Notes under the pieces: generated by a model
Database searches by the model: none
Told to the model about the DNA's origin: nothing
Seen by the model: only the letters and a program-made list of their open reading frames with translations
DNA from: Pollenia angustigena
Taxonomy: Eukaryota > Arthropoda > Insecta > Diptera > Polleniidae
Length of the DNA: 64,000 bases
Reading direction: 5' to 3'
NCBI GenBank assembly: GCA_930367215.1
Contig: OV884056.1
Location: 234,847,127-234,911,126, forward strand
In this document: positions 1 through 11,120 of the stretch, piece by piece
Layout of the letters: each line of letters opens with the position of its first letter
Position numbering within the stretch: the stretch's first letter is position 1
Made by a program: the position numbers and the translations under genes

Positions 1-627
1 GGTGTATATATCGCAGACACCGAGGTAAAAAGGTCATTCAGACTCCCTGATGAGTGCAGTGTCTTCCAGGCTGAGATCCTAGCGATCTGGAGGGCGACGG
101 AGGTGATACTGGATCACATCGTGGGTGGATCTGAGGTGACAATTTACGTCGATAGTCAGGCGGCGCTTCGGTCATTGAAGAACTATACGGTGCGATCGTG
201 CCTGGTCGCGCGTTGTAGGAACGCTCTTAGGGAACTCATGGGGGCATTCAACGTGAGGCTGTGTTGGGTACCAGGACACTGCATGGTTGATGGGAATGAG
301 GTGGCGGACAAACTCGCGAGAGGGGGTTCGAGTCTCGAATTAGTGATAAGGGACAGGGGGTAAAGCCCCCCCTATGTTACTACTATGGGGTGATACGGGA
401 GAAATTACGTGATGACGTTGACCTATCCTGGAGGGACAGAATGGATTGCAGGGTGTCTAGGGCACTATGGCCCAGATTGGACGCGGGGGCAACAAGGGTT
501 CTACTGAGATTGGATAGGGGTGGTCTTAGAACACTTGTGGGGGTTTGTCAGGGAAATAACGCGGCTGTTTCTGTTGAGGGGACTGTAAGGGGGGTATTGG
601 TCCTTTCTTATGTATTTCTTTTCAAAT
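1..627 (+). pseudogene. LINE RNase H domain and C-terminus, broken
   Basis: This is the 3' coding end of a non-LTR retrotransposon, entering from the left window edge. Frame 1 is open from base 1 to a stop at 361-363. It encodes an RNase H domain, which removes the RNA strand after target-primed reverse transcription. Visible motifs are QAEILAI (catalytic Glu), YVDSQAAL (catalytic Asp) and WVPGHCMVDGNEVADKLA (His and the final Asp). The first catalytic Asp would lie before the window. A frame change close to a G-run/C-run near 355-375 moves the continuation to another frame (about 375-627). That part has the usual post-RNase H tail (SRALWPRLDAGATRVLLRL...) but ends without the expected zinc knuckle. 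The frame change and degraded tail make it a pseudogene. It looks like the I/LOA/R1 group with an RNase H domain; the exact clade is not resolved. Confidence 0.8.
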
Positions 628-2552
628 GATAAATAGAATATTTCAGCCCACTTGCTAAAATAAATAGAATAAAACTTAACAATATCACTTTTTTTTCATC
701 AATATAATTTCTTGCTAAAAAATTTAGATTTTTGAACCACTCAATGCAATAAATTGTCTCCAATTTGTAAAATTTAAATATTTGGCGATTTGTTGACGAT
801 TTTGTTAACTGTTCATGACGACTTTGAAGATTTTTGCTTAAACTTTTGGCGGTTTTTTAAGAAAAAAGCCTAACAACCCTGAATTTAGGTACTATTCTTC
901 ATCATTTACTGCTGTATCAGAGCTCTCTTATTGAAGCTCTTGATTATGCGCTTTTTCTCTTAAGCGCTTTAAAAACCCAAATTTTTTTACTGGGTATAAA
1001 AAAAAATGAGTTGAAGCCACACAGAAAAGAAAAAATAAAAAATTGATTTCAATTAAAAACTTTGTGATATTAACTTAAAAATTAATTAAAATTGCACCAG
1101 TAAACAAATTAATAGTATCAATTTAACGTTTAATTCACTTGATTAAGCGTTGAATTCATTTGATTTAAAGTTTAATTTACTTAATTAAAGCTGATTTTAT
1201 TTTTGATTAAGGCTTGAATTGGTAAAAATTTTGGAGAATTTTTTCTGTTCACTTGATTTTTTAAAACTCGATAACCATGATGAAAATTGTTCGCTCTTTT
1301 ATTAATATTTTTTTCTTTATTTTCTTCTTCTTTAAAATATTCACCCCACTGTGGCACTTAAATATCATTCCCTCCAGGTATGATTACAGTTGTTGTTGTT
1401 GGTGTTGTTGCTATTACATTGCCATAATGAGAAAGCCAAGCATAAAACTAATCATTAGGTCAATAAACATCTGAAATAGAAAAACATTTATTCGATCCCT
1501 GCAGCAAAATTAATTATCACACGAAAACAATAAACGTAACAAAAGGACAACAAAACTAACAGCAAATGGAAATGAACAAAATGAAAGCGAAAAGAAGTGT
1601 AGAGATGTGACAGGAAAACAAAACATTTTGTTTTATTTAACCTTCGGCAATAAACCAGAAGTAGAAGAAGAAAAATATATGTAAATATATAAATATCCTA
1701 TTAAAACAGACAAATACAATTTATTTAACTACGAGAACTATTTTTAAGAACTTGTAGCCAGACAGAAAGATTTTCTGCATTTTCTTTATGAAAGCAGCCA
1801 AACAAACAAACAAACACACACACACACATTCATAAAATTAAATTTAACTAGAAATGAGATTTGTACAATTGCAATTGGGATGAAACGGAAAATATTTATT
1901 TATCATAAAATTGTGAAAAGGTAAGTTACACAATCGTCAGACAGTCAGCGAGTCTGTATGACTTCTGTCAGACGCACTAAATGATATTTAAATCCGGTGA
2001 TGATGAAGAGCTTGATGATGATAAATAAGACTTTTAATTATGTTTATGAAATGTTGATACTTAACTACACTGACACGGTTGGCATTTTACGGATGACTCT
2101 GACAATGGTGAGGATAATGCCATGTAAAAATGTTTAAGAGCTGGTTTGAATTTCGTGGAGCTAGAATGTGAAAAAGAATTGAAATAGTGTTGATGTAGTT
2201 TTTAATTTGGAGAAAATTTTATGCAGGTTTTTGCGAAAGTTTTTTTTTCTGGGATGTTTATTGTGTTGAAAGCAGGTTATGCAGAAATGTATTTTTTAAT
2301 CCAGACAGCAGGTAATTCATTTACTTCTTATGGCAGCAGAAGAGCTGAAGTCCTTTACGAAATAAATCCTTTAGTAAATGAACAGATCTTCAAGCCAAAT
2401 TTCAATCAGTTCGAAGCGTCATAATTTCCCAAATGGAATAAGCAAAAATTATTACGCTATTCATTACGATATGTGCGGCATTTTGGCTGGGCCGTCAGAT
2501 GAATTATCTGGTGTCTACAGCTTTTAACCGATCGCGCTTTCGCTAATCCTAA
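628..2552. other. A+T-rich sequence without recognisable gene
   Basis: No coding similarity was recognised. A string AACAACCCTG near 876-886 resembles the right end (CAGGGTTG inverted) of the hAT element at 47127-48596, but no matching left end is visible. Short open frames here are A+T noise. Confidence 0.5.
1799..1828. repeat. (CAAA)n(CA)n microsatellite
   Basis: Four CAAA units run into about eight CA units. Confidence 0.85.
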
Positions 2553-2876
2553 AGCTGGAGGTCCATACCACGCGTTTTCGCCTCCACGCAGCGCATGCTT
2601 TTCTCACCTTACTTGCGTTCTTCGTTTTAAGTTACATGCAACGCTTTTTATGCAGCAGTAGCACAAGTAAAAATAAAATTTAATTTGTCAAAATCAACTG
2701 ATTTGTTCTAACGCTGCTTGTGACGCTTACAAAAGTAGAAAGTAAACCTACTTTTCGCCTCAAGGCATCTACGCTTTTGTGCATGTAACTTACTACGTAT
2801 AACTACAAAGAATGTACTTTTTGACAGCTGCGTATGCTGCGAAAAAGCGAGTAACGCGTAGTGTTGACCTCCTGCT
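2553..2876. mobile_element. Harbinger-like MITE, AGCTGGAGGTC ends
   Basis: A 324-bp non-autonomous element. The left end reads AGCTGGAGGTCCATACCACG; the right end is its diverged inverted complement (..GTTGACCTCCTGCT). It is flanked by TAA on both sides (2550-2552 and 2877-2879), the 3-bp TWA duplication typical of PIF/Harbinger elements. The ends match those of the larger element at 28511-30046, so the two belong to one family. No transposase is encoded. Confidence 0.7.
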
Positions 2877-2879
2877 TAA

Positions 2880-3755
2880 ACTCTTTTGAATTTGACAAGC
2901 AGATTTTAGTATTGTTCTGTTAATTAAAGAGTCATCACATTGTGCGTTTTTACGAGGACGTCCTTCAGGATGCACCGGCGACCCATCTGCAAAAAAAAAT
3001 TGTTATTAGCCCGGATACCACTGATTGGCTACCTGGATATCTTTGGCTAAGTTCATGGCGAGATGCACTACTTTTCCAATCGTCAATAATTTTTGTTTGA
3101 AATTCAGTTGAAAACTTGTTGCTTGCCATTATTCCTATTGCACGAAACTTAAACTAAATTTGTAGTCAATCAAGTGTAGCCAGATATTTAAGCATCATAT
3201 AAGGGGGTTTCATTATTTTGTCCGATAAATGTTGTGATTTTATTGGGTTTCTGAATTCTTGAAGTTTAAGTTTTATGGATGTTAAATACCAAAAAATAGC
3301 CTAAGCGACATCGTTTTTAATTTTCGTTTTTTTTTGTTTTAATAAATGAATTTATTGACAACACTTGCTTCATCTCCCCAAATGTCATGGCCACATAAGG
3401 TTTCGTTACGATTTAGGCAGTTTACGTACGAAAAAAATATAAACAAAATATGCCAGTATTCCACACATTCCCCTAAGTGGGCGGGCGGTTGTTTGAATTC
3501 AGGGGCCCACGGGCCTCAGCCCCCTCAACTTTTAAGCTTGGGTGTTTTTGTTTATAATTCCAGAGGGTGTTGAAATTTTTTTTTTTTTTGCACTTTTGCC
3601 CGACTTTATGGCAAAAACAGTTTTAGCTTAAGCGACAACCTTCATACAAAATTTTTATGAAATAAAGTATAAAAAATCCTTCTGCTGTAAAATTTTGCCT
3701 TGTCGCTGAAGCTTTTTTTTGCCCTAAGTTGTCGATAATATTAATTTAGAATGTA
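2880..3755. other. Unassigned sequence between elements
   Basis: No gene seen. It contains a short GC-rich patch at about 3480-3530 and diffuse inverted motifs built on AAGCGACAA/TTGTCGCT (3630-3735) that may be an eroded MITE. Confidence 0.4.
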
Positions 3756-4640
3756 CAAATAACATCTGGGTGGTGCTATTGGTGAATGCGGGAGCAAGCG
3801 GCATCGTCCTAAACGATGGTTCACTCTTCCTTAAGATCCTTCAAGGATGTGTGATGTCACTATTACTCCTTAATATAATGTTGGCCAATGTCATAAAATA
3901 CGTGATGGTAGAAAACCGTGGTATAATAAGGGGGCTTCATGAAAAGTTGGAAGATCTTGAATACGCAGACTACATTTGCCTTTTCAACCACTACTCTACC
4001 ATTAACATTTACATAAAATTTCAAAAACTAACGGTGGTGTCAATGAAATTTGGGCTATAAAATAAACATGTACATTCTGGAGAAAGCACGCTCATGAACC
4101 CAATAATAACCAATGCAATGGCCGCAAGTGCAGATATTTTAAAACGAATAAAAATCCTTTGGTCAGCTAATCAAAGTGTGGAAATCATTAATATTTTCTC
4201 GCCGTGTTTAAAAAACTGTTAAAGCAACACGGTTATATGGCTGCAATTCCTAAAATGCGTATTCTAGAGTTAGCCAATCCTTAAAAGTATTTGTAAACAG
4301 ACATTTTCTTAGAATATTAACAGTTTTTTGGCCACAAATTTTGACAAACAAAAAAGAACCCTGTTGAATGGCACTTAACAAATACAAATATCCAAAGAAA
4401 TACGATAACGTAAGTGGAATTGGATTTGCAATACTCTCCACAAAGAATTGTCTAACATTGCTTGAAACAGCGTTAAATGTAGTCCACAGAAAAGGCGCAG
4501 GTAAGGTTGTCCGACACTAATGGCGAAGCCCGAATCTAGGAAGATGAGAAAAACTTGACCTGAAATTAAAACTACTGCGATGGACAGATCGGAATTGAAG
4601 AAGTTTGTAAAGGCCCTATGCTCCTTAAGGGTCGAAGGAA
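3756..4640 (+). pseudogene. LINE reverse transcriptase, degenerate
   Basis: A decayed reverse transcriptase of a non-LTR retrotransposon. In order I read a GVxQGCxxSPLLxNI-like block (ILQGCVMSLLLLNIML), a block resembling LEDLDYADDICLL (LEDLEYADYICLF, with the active-site YADD changed to YADY), and a GLKIN-like block. After several stops come pieces resembling the thumb and tail of this family: FVNRHFLRILTVFWP near 4290-4335 and a terminal LKKFVKALCSLR-like stretch near 4590-4630. Frameshifts and stops occur throughout, so no protein can be made. The sequence ends in a TA-rich tail, as expected for a LINE 3' end. The clade is uncertain. Confidence 0.7.
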
Positions 4641-4643
4641 TAA

Positions 4644-4745
4644 GTATACATACATATGTAAATGTCTATACATACAATACATATAGTATATATATATATA
4701 TATATATACATATATGTATATTTATATATATATATATATTTTTTT
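4644..4745. repeat. TA-rich microsatellite, LINE 3' tail
   Basis: TACATA and TATATA runs directly follow the LINE coding remnant, so they probably descend from its 3' tail. Confidence 0.75.
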
Positions 4746-4748
4746 AAT

Positions 4749-5944
4749 CACCCCTATTATGAAAGTCGACATCGACACAAGTCGACGGCACCTGAACATT
4801 AATGGTATTTTCTGAGTCGTTGTTGACAATAATCGATTACTTTTGACAGTCAAGTGATATTTTCTAAGGCGCTTTTAAGTCGACGTCGAGTAGTATTGTC
4901 CCCGTTTTAGTCGACAGGAAATTTTGCGACGACTCAAATGAAAGTTAAAGAAATTTTAAATGAAATGTTAACATATTTATTGAATACGTTTGAAATAAAA
5001 AATGCAAATTTAAAAGAAGTTATGGGCACAAATTGTATTAGTAAATTAAACGCGAAAATTCGGAAACATTTGCAAAAATAGCGAAAATTTGCGAACATTT
5101 TTAATATATAACGAAAGCCCTAAAACTATAAGAAATGGCAAAAATTTTGCTAAAATTGCAAAATTAGCGGAAATTCGCAAAAAATTGCTAACAGCTACAT
5201 GATGGCAAAGTCTAATATTTATTAAAAATCGTTTAAGCTGTAAAGAATCAGAAAACTTTTAGGAAAAAGTCGCTGCTATCGCGAGCATGGCTAAAATAAG
5301 CAAAAATTGCAAACTTTGAAACAAACCCTTAAATTGGGTTGAAATCGCTAAATCGGCGAAAAAGCAAAATGTCGGGAAGTTATAAAAAAATTATGCAAAA
5401 ACCGCGAAAATTCGCGCAAATTTTTAATATATCAAACAAGCCATAAAAATGATTAAAAGTCACTTAAACTGAAAGGAATGGCAAACATTCGGTGAAAATT
5501 GCTAAATTAACGAAAATTCGCAAAAATTTGCTAACAGCGGCAAGAAAGAAAAGTCTTATATGTATTTATTAATAAACGTTAAAGCTATAAAGAATCAGAA
5601 AACTTACAGTAAAAATATCTTTTATCAAAAACATGCCAAACATTCGCGAATAAAATTCAAAATTGGAAACAAACTCTACACTTTATTTTAAAAAGCTAAA
5701 TCGTTTAAAAAAATATGTCGGAAAATAGCATAAATAGCGTTAAAAACTGTGTGAAGAACAAAAAATAAAAAAAAAAAACAATTGGAGATGGGATTTTTTT
5801 GTCAAATTTTCGATAACTAGTCGACGTCGACACAACATTCTTATAAAATACCAAATTAAGGTCGAAGTGATGTAGTCGTCGCCTTGATGTGCCAACAATT
5901 AAAAATTTATGTCGACGTCGACAACGCCTTACATAATAGGGGTG
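4749..5944. mobile_element. Inverted-repeat element with GTCGAC-rich ends
   Basis: Perfect 13-bp inverted ends CACCCCTATTATG at 4749-4761 and 5932-5944. Both subterminal zones are crowded with GTCGAC and GTCGACGTCGAC motifs (4768-4920 and 5818-5925). The centre holds a diverged tandem duplication. A longer target duplication is not clear; AAT flanks both sides. No transposase is seen, so it is a non-autonomous DNA transposon of uncertain superfamily. Confidence 0.65.
5045..5700. repeat. Two diverged ~330-bp tandem units
   Basis: Two units starting near 5045 and 5395 share the same order of blocks: GCGAAAATT.., TTTTTAATATAT.., a AAATGGCAAA-type block, GCTAACAG, TATTTATTAA, and AAGAATCAGAAAACTT. 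The second unit is the more A+T-rich copy. The duplication lies inside the GTCGAC-ended element. Confidence 0.65.
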
Positions 5945-6335
5945 AATCAAATTTTTCTTAAATTGTAACATAAATTTCATTTGATTTAACAAAAATATTT
6001 ACATATTTAAAAAATATGATTCTTAATTAAATAAATACAGCGCTGTGTATTTAAACAAATGTTTATTGTTTCAACAAGGAAATCAGTGTTTATGAATCTA
6101 CATTGCAATAATTTGCATAGCGGTGGTTACAGTGTTAGTAAATTTAATAGTTTCAATATAGAAAAACAATGTAAATAAATATGAAATTACAAACTGTTTT
6201 CTTTTTATTTATTAATTATTTTATTTTTTTAATAAAAAAAAAAAAAAAAACACAAGCTTTCAATGCAAAATAAATACAAATAAATTTATGTGATTTAAAC
6301 AAAAATACCACATACTTGCACGAAAGATACAACAA
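5945..6335. other. A+T-rich spacer
   Basis: No gene seen; a poly(A) run at about 6235-6250. Confidence 0.5.
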
Positions 6336-6769
6336 CCCAGTTGGCCATGTCTTCAAGACAACGTCGAGGACGCGTACAATACCCATAGTAAATCCCTGAC
6401 GACATGTTGGCGACAGCCGATGCAAATCGTCGACGACTTTTTCGAACAAAGGGCACTTCAGTCGTAAACGACAATATGAGCGACATTGTTATGCATATTG
6501 TCGTTAATAATCATATGGGTAACAATGTGGTTAAAGTTGTCACTGGCGACTCGTTAATGCCCGATTAGCGACATTACCTTAATAGTGTCGTTGATGACAA
6601 TATTGTTGACACCATCCACGATTTAGTCGCCGATAGGTTAGTGACAATTAGGGATTTAACGAACACCGATACTGATATATTGGCGATACTTCAGATTTGC
6701 CGATATATCCAGAATAAGGGGAACGGGTAAATGGGTATTCCTCGAGGATATATTTACTAAAATCTCTTA

Positions 6770-6819
6770 GGGTCTTGATGGGCTGTGAATTCCAGGGCCT
6801 TGATGGGCTGTGAATTCCA
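6770..6819. repeat. 25-bp tandem duplication
   Basis: Two adjacent copies of a unit containing TTGATGGGCTGTGAATTCCA differ at one base. Confidence 0.85.
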
Positions 6820-6837
6820 ACTAGTGAATTCCAAACT

Positions 6838-6975
6838 AATGAAATGGCCGATGAGTTTGAGAGACTGGACTCGAAAATAGTGGATACTGGATGTGTGGAG
6901 ACAGTCAGACCTCCAATAGGCTTTTGATTAATAAGGGAATGGGTTCTGAACTTAGCATATCGTCGACATAATATG
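6838..6975 (+). pseudogene. LINE RNase H tail fragment
   Basis: A short stretch reads NEMADEFERLDSK.., then ETVRPPIGF, then a LIREWV-like block. This order resembles the end of a LINE RNase H domain (GNExADExAR...), where the Asp of NEMAD would be the last catalytic residue, and the basic segment after it. There is at least one stop, and nothing recognisable precedes it. The match is short, so a chance resemblance cannot be excluded. Confidence 0.4.
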
Positions 6976-7460
6976 CAAGCCTGCTAACTTCTAATAACTT
7001 TAAATGGAAACAACAAACTTTTAATATTTCATATGCGCAACTTGAGAAAAAACCTAAAAATATAGTTGGTTTAACACACTTTAAGACTCAATTTGAAGAA
7101 AAACTACATGCTGGTCGACGAGGTGTATCTTTCTCTTCCACACGTCATTAAAATCTCAATTTACTTAAAAAGTGGATTTAGCAGGTTTGTATATTGAGCC
7201 TACGATATGGCAATGTAGTCAGCAGGAACATTTATTTTTTGTGTTCTTGTCCTATAAATTCACGTATTCCAATTGCACAATTGAAACACAGCCGCGAATA
7301 ACGTTATAAGTTACAAAATAATTATATTAAACAGGCAGGATTATTTATTTTTAAATTTTTTTTATTATCAAAAATATTGATTATAAAAGCAAAACATCAA
7401 GAAATATTAATTTTAAATTATGTACATACAAATTTAAAGTTTTGAATTTTTTTTTAGTAG

Positions 7461-7643
7461 AGGACAAGCGACCATTGCATGCATTTTGTCGTCAAAGTGG
7501 TTCGAAACACGACAAAATGCACGCAATGGTCGCCTAAGTTGTTCTCAATAAAGTCTAATTGAAGACAATATGAGCGACAATTGCATGCATTTTGTCGTCA
7601 GTGTGGTTTGACAAAAACACGACAAAATGCATGCAATGATTAC
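7461..7643. repeat. Two tandem near-perfect hairpins
   Basis: Hairpin 1 has 25-nt arms at 7468-7492 and 7509-7533 with a 16-nt loop. Hairpin 2 has arms at 7574-7598 and 7619-7643 with a 20-nt loop. Both arms carry GCATGCATTTTGTCGT or its complement, so the second hairpin is a copy of the first. The arms pair with very few mismatches. Confidence 0.85.
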
Positions 7644-7844
7644 TTTCGTTGTCCTCAATAAATTATTATTCAAGACAAATTTTAAAAAATGTCTCCAAAA
7701 AAGTCGTAAATACGATTTTTAACACGAATATATACAATTTCTTACTTAAGTTGTCGCCATCAATGTTATAAAGGCGACAAATTCAAAAATGTTCGGAAGA
7801 CATCGTTGATGACATTTGCACCTATGACCATTTGGCCAACTGGG

Positions 7845-8439
7845 AAAAGCTAATTTTACACACACACACACTCACACACATTTCAAATGCAACAAAATAA
7901 ATAATAAATTAAAATACTTTTTAATTATAAAAACGTCATAATCAAAAATTAAAAATATACATACATATAAATATCTATTGATACATATGAATGTGTGTAT
8001 TTGTTTATAAACAAATTGTAGTTAAATTTAAAATTAACGTTTTTATTATTATTATTATTTGTTGCAATAAAATATTAATAGTATTTGTCAAATAAAGTCA
8101 AAATAAAATGAGGAAGAGAGATAAAAAAAAAATAAGTTAAACCAATAAAAAAAAATAATCCAAAGCAAATATGAAATTTTTGCAGGGCAAGCCCCAACTT
8201 TTAATACCCTGCAACAATTGTGACTATTCCAAAATTATTTTTAAGACTTAATCCCAACTGGGAGTTATACGCAATTATTTGGCTCAAAACACAAAATTTT
8301 GCTCAGAGCATAATTTATATTTAATAGGCCGTTTACAATACAACGAAATTCAGTACGTACTTACAAGATTTCGAGCACGATCTTGTTGTTTTTAACTAGA
8401 TATACCAAACTAAACAATATCTACTTCGTGACTAGATTT
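7845..8439. other. A+T-rich spacer with CA and ATT microsatellites
   Basis: It holds a CA-rich run (about 7858-7881) and a short (ATT)n run near 8043-8058. A TGCAGGG..ATACCCTGCA pair lies at about 8183-8216. No gene seen. Confidence 0.5.
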
Positions 8440-8643
8440 TGACGAAAAAGATTTTTAGATAAGAGAAATAGAAAAGGCTATTTGTGACTTAAACACTAGG
8501 AAGACACCCGGTATCGATAAGATCAGTAACAAAATGCTTTTGGAGCTACATCGTATAGCAAAGAAAATTATTCTTTTTATTTTTTATGCTATTTAACATT
8601 TTGAATGCAACCCTCAAAAATTTTAGGTTTCTTTAGTTACCAT
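8440..8643 (+). pseudogene. Jockey-type RT, first fragment
   Basis: This is the N-terminal part of a jockey-like reverse transcriptase. It reads IREIEKAICDLNTRKTPGID followed by KISNKMLLELHRIAKK, the usual finger-domain block EIxxAIxxLNxKKAPGIDxISNxML. The reading breaks off at 8643, where a hAT element with an 8-bp duplication is inserted. The same RT resumes after that element at 10081 and again after a second insertion at 11121. All fragments share order and strand, so they are one ancient copy. Stops and frame changes show it has long been dead. Confidence 0.75.
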
Positions 8644-9017
8644 CAGTGATGTTAACCGTACGGTAATTACCCTTTTTTACGGTAATTTTGAGCCCCAAAA
8701 GGTAGCAAGGTAATTTCTTTAAAAAACGGTAATATCAAGATTTGGGTTTTTGATATTCATATACATACATATGAAGGCTTTATGATCCTAACTTTTGAGA
8801 TGCGATTTTCATGGTTTTCATGTTTCTGCAAATGCTTAGGTTACAGTAATAAGCGTAAAATATGAAAAATTAAATAACTCATTGTATATAATTAATTGTA
8901 TTTTTAACTTTTTGGTTGTTTCAAAATCAACAATTGTTTAAGCATTTAAAATAGACGTAATGTGATGCATTTACTATAGTAATTATTAAAAATTTTCAGT
9001 AAAAGCTAAAATATTAC

Positions 9018-9788
9018 ATATGGGCATTTCCTGGGGTCACGAACGTACGATCGTACGCTTTTAATGTACAAATAAAATGAAAACAAAACTTTTCCTAGCA
9101 TTTTTTTTTGCGATTCGATAGCATTTGGGTAGCTCTATGTTTAGTACAAAAGATGGATTTCATCGAGTTTAAGTTTTCACAATAATAGCTATGTATAAAC
9201 ATGTGGTCACAAACGTACGCAAAACAGAAGTCAACTTTGGCTGACAGTAGTGAAATCTAAAAATCTGGAAAATGTAACGGAATATTCAAAAGTGATTAAT
9301 ATATTTTAAAAGTGTTTTAGTTTAGGTCTCCATCCAGTATTTACAAAATAAAATATCTCTCTTGGTTTTTGTTTAATTGCCTTATGCACCGGTCGCGAAC
9401 GTACGGGTCGCGAACGTACGATTTTTCTACATGTTTTTTTATTATTTTAACCATGCACTTTACCATAAATGTCTTCAAATTTCCTTAACAAAAAAACTTA
9501 ATACTCCTTTTACAATGGATTGTAATGGAGAGATTATGAAGAAAGAGTGTAAACATAGCATATTTTTTCCATGTAAAATAAGTAAATAAAAATGTATTTA
9601 GAAGTAGAAAATTATAAAATTTTCCAGTTTCCAGCCCAATTTCCTCAAGTAAAACAGCTCAGATATGCTAGGAAACCATTCTTTAATAAGAACATAGACT
9701 TTTTTTCTAATAATAAACAATAAAAGACGATGATAATCAACATTTAATTTTTTCATCCTGGTAGACCATTTTGGGGAAATGCCCATAT
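9018..9788. repeat. Internal inverted repeat ATATGGGCATTTCC
   Basis: A 14-bp motif at 9018-9031 recurs inverted at 9775-9788. It could mark a further element nested in the hAT element, but no target duplication is clear. Confidence 0.4.
9035..9420. repeat. Four copies of 15-mer GGTCRCRAACGTACG
   Basis: Copies lie at 9035-9049, 9205-9219, 9391-9405 and 9406-9420; the last two are identical and adjacent. Confidence 0.8.
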
Positions 9789-10080
9789 TCATTTTGTATT
9801 AAAGGCATATAAAAAGGACTTTTAAACCAATGGTTTCATCATAAGAAGATGATAAAATAGCACTATATTTTACAGCGGGTAGATATGAATATTGCGTGTC
9901 AATAATTTGGTTTAAAATGTATTTCAAAACAAAGATTTTCATGAAAATTTTTCATAAAACATATTTAAAATTTGAATAAATTAAAAAACCTTTGCGTACG
10001 GTAATTTCTTCTCAGAAAAGGTAATTTTGAGAGGGCCGTACGGTAATGAAAAAATAAAAGTTAACATCACTGGTTACCAT

Positions 10081-10109
10081 GGCACCAAAGTCAGGAAAAG
10101 ATCCATCAA
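10081..10109 (+). pseudogene. Jockey-type RT, second fragment
   Basis: Read together with 8630-8640 it gives TMAPKSGKDPSI, matching the IPKPGKDPSxxxNYRPI block that follows the first fragment in jockey-type RTs. It is bounded by two insertions. Confidence 0.6.
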
Positions 10110-11120
10110 TTGAGAAAAAATTATTTTTCCAATTCAAACATCAAATGTGTAGAATCAAACAATTTTTTGTCTGAAATCGGTCCTATAAACAAATTCGCAT
10201 ATTCAAACAATTTATTTGCATTTTGCTTATTGAAAACAAACACCGATTTTTTCAATCAAATAATTTAACTGCATCAAACAAAAAGTTTACTGAAATTCAT
10301 ATAAATTTCAAACAAATAATTTTGCTGAATCAAACAAAAAAGATTTTGCACAAGCAAGCACTGTTGGAGAAGATGAAGCAGAGCAGAGCGGCCGGCTGGC
10401 TTTGAGACACATTTTTTTGTCGGAATAATTTTTGAACGAAGATTATTATTGTAACACACAATGTTCTTCTTCATCACTCACTGTTGCTGCATCATTTCCT
10501 TTGCTAATGAAGAAGAAATGTAACCAAAAACGTCGGCAGACCGACTCGATATGTTTTCCGTCATTATTCTATTTTTGTATTTGATGTATTTAAGTTAACA
10601 GTTTGAAAAAATTGAATACGGGATTTTGTTTTTTTTACCAACTTTGAAACCAACCAAAAATTTATTTTGTTTCTTATAATGTAGTTGCTGTTTCTGTTGT
10701 TTAAAATGAGTGAAACGTTTTTTTTTTCCTGCTATTGTTTTTGTAGTTTTTTTACTAAAAACCTCGTCACGCTATTTTATAATTTTTCTTATTGCTGTAC
10801 TTTTTTAAAGCGTCCAAAAATAGACTGCATGTGTTTTTGTTGTAGTTCTTATATTTCACATTACGAAGTGTTGCTTACGCTCAAATAAAAAAAAGCAAAA
10901 AACGACAACATTAAAAAGCGTTAAATATTTCATACAAAATTATGAAAACTTGGAACCAATAACGCGTATATTATATTTTTGAATAGTTGTCAACATTTTT
11001 GTTGGTTAAATAAATATCAAACAAAAATATTAATTGAATCAGTAAAAAAATTTGTAGAAATCAAAAAAGTTTTCAAACAAGCGTTTGTTTGAAAATATTT
11101 CGGCAATAATTTTTTCTGTG
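10110..11120 (+). mobile_element. CACAG-ended MITE, copy A
   Basis: About 1 kb, ending in AATAATTTTTTCTGTG followed by TA. Its left end is worn (TTGAGAAAAAATTATT where the sister copy has CACAGAAAAAATTATT). The TA flank suggests a Tc1/mariner-superfamily relative. Copy B lies inverted at 18070-19701. Both contain repeated TTTGTTTGAA-type motifs. It interrupts the jockey RT. The open frames inside are A+T noise. Confidence 0.75.

Larger units (their letters stand above)
6336..7844. mobile_element. Inverted-repeat element, CCCAGTTGGCCA ends
   Basis: Perfect 12-bp inverted ends CCCAGTTGGCCA (6336-6347 and 7833-7844). The interior is rich in CGAC and GTCG motifs and carries two tandem hairpins near its right end and a short LINE fragment near its left. 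No transposase and no clear target duplication are visible. It may be a non-autonomous DNA transposon, or a composite of one with older sequence. Confidence 0.55.
8644..10072. mobile_element. hAT-like element, TSD GTTACCAT
   Basis: A 1429-bp element with 13-bp perfect inverted ends CAGTGATGTTAAC, then a shared ACCGTACGGTAAT block inside each end. It is flanked by a perfect 8-bp duplication GTTACCAT (8636-8643 and 10073-10080). The 8-bp duplication and CAG..CTG ends fit the hAT superfamily. It encodes no recognisable transposase. It sits inside the jockey RT, so it is younger than that copy. Its interior carries four copies of a 15-mer ending in AACGTACG. Confidence 0.85.
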
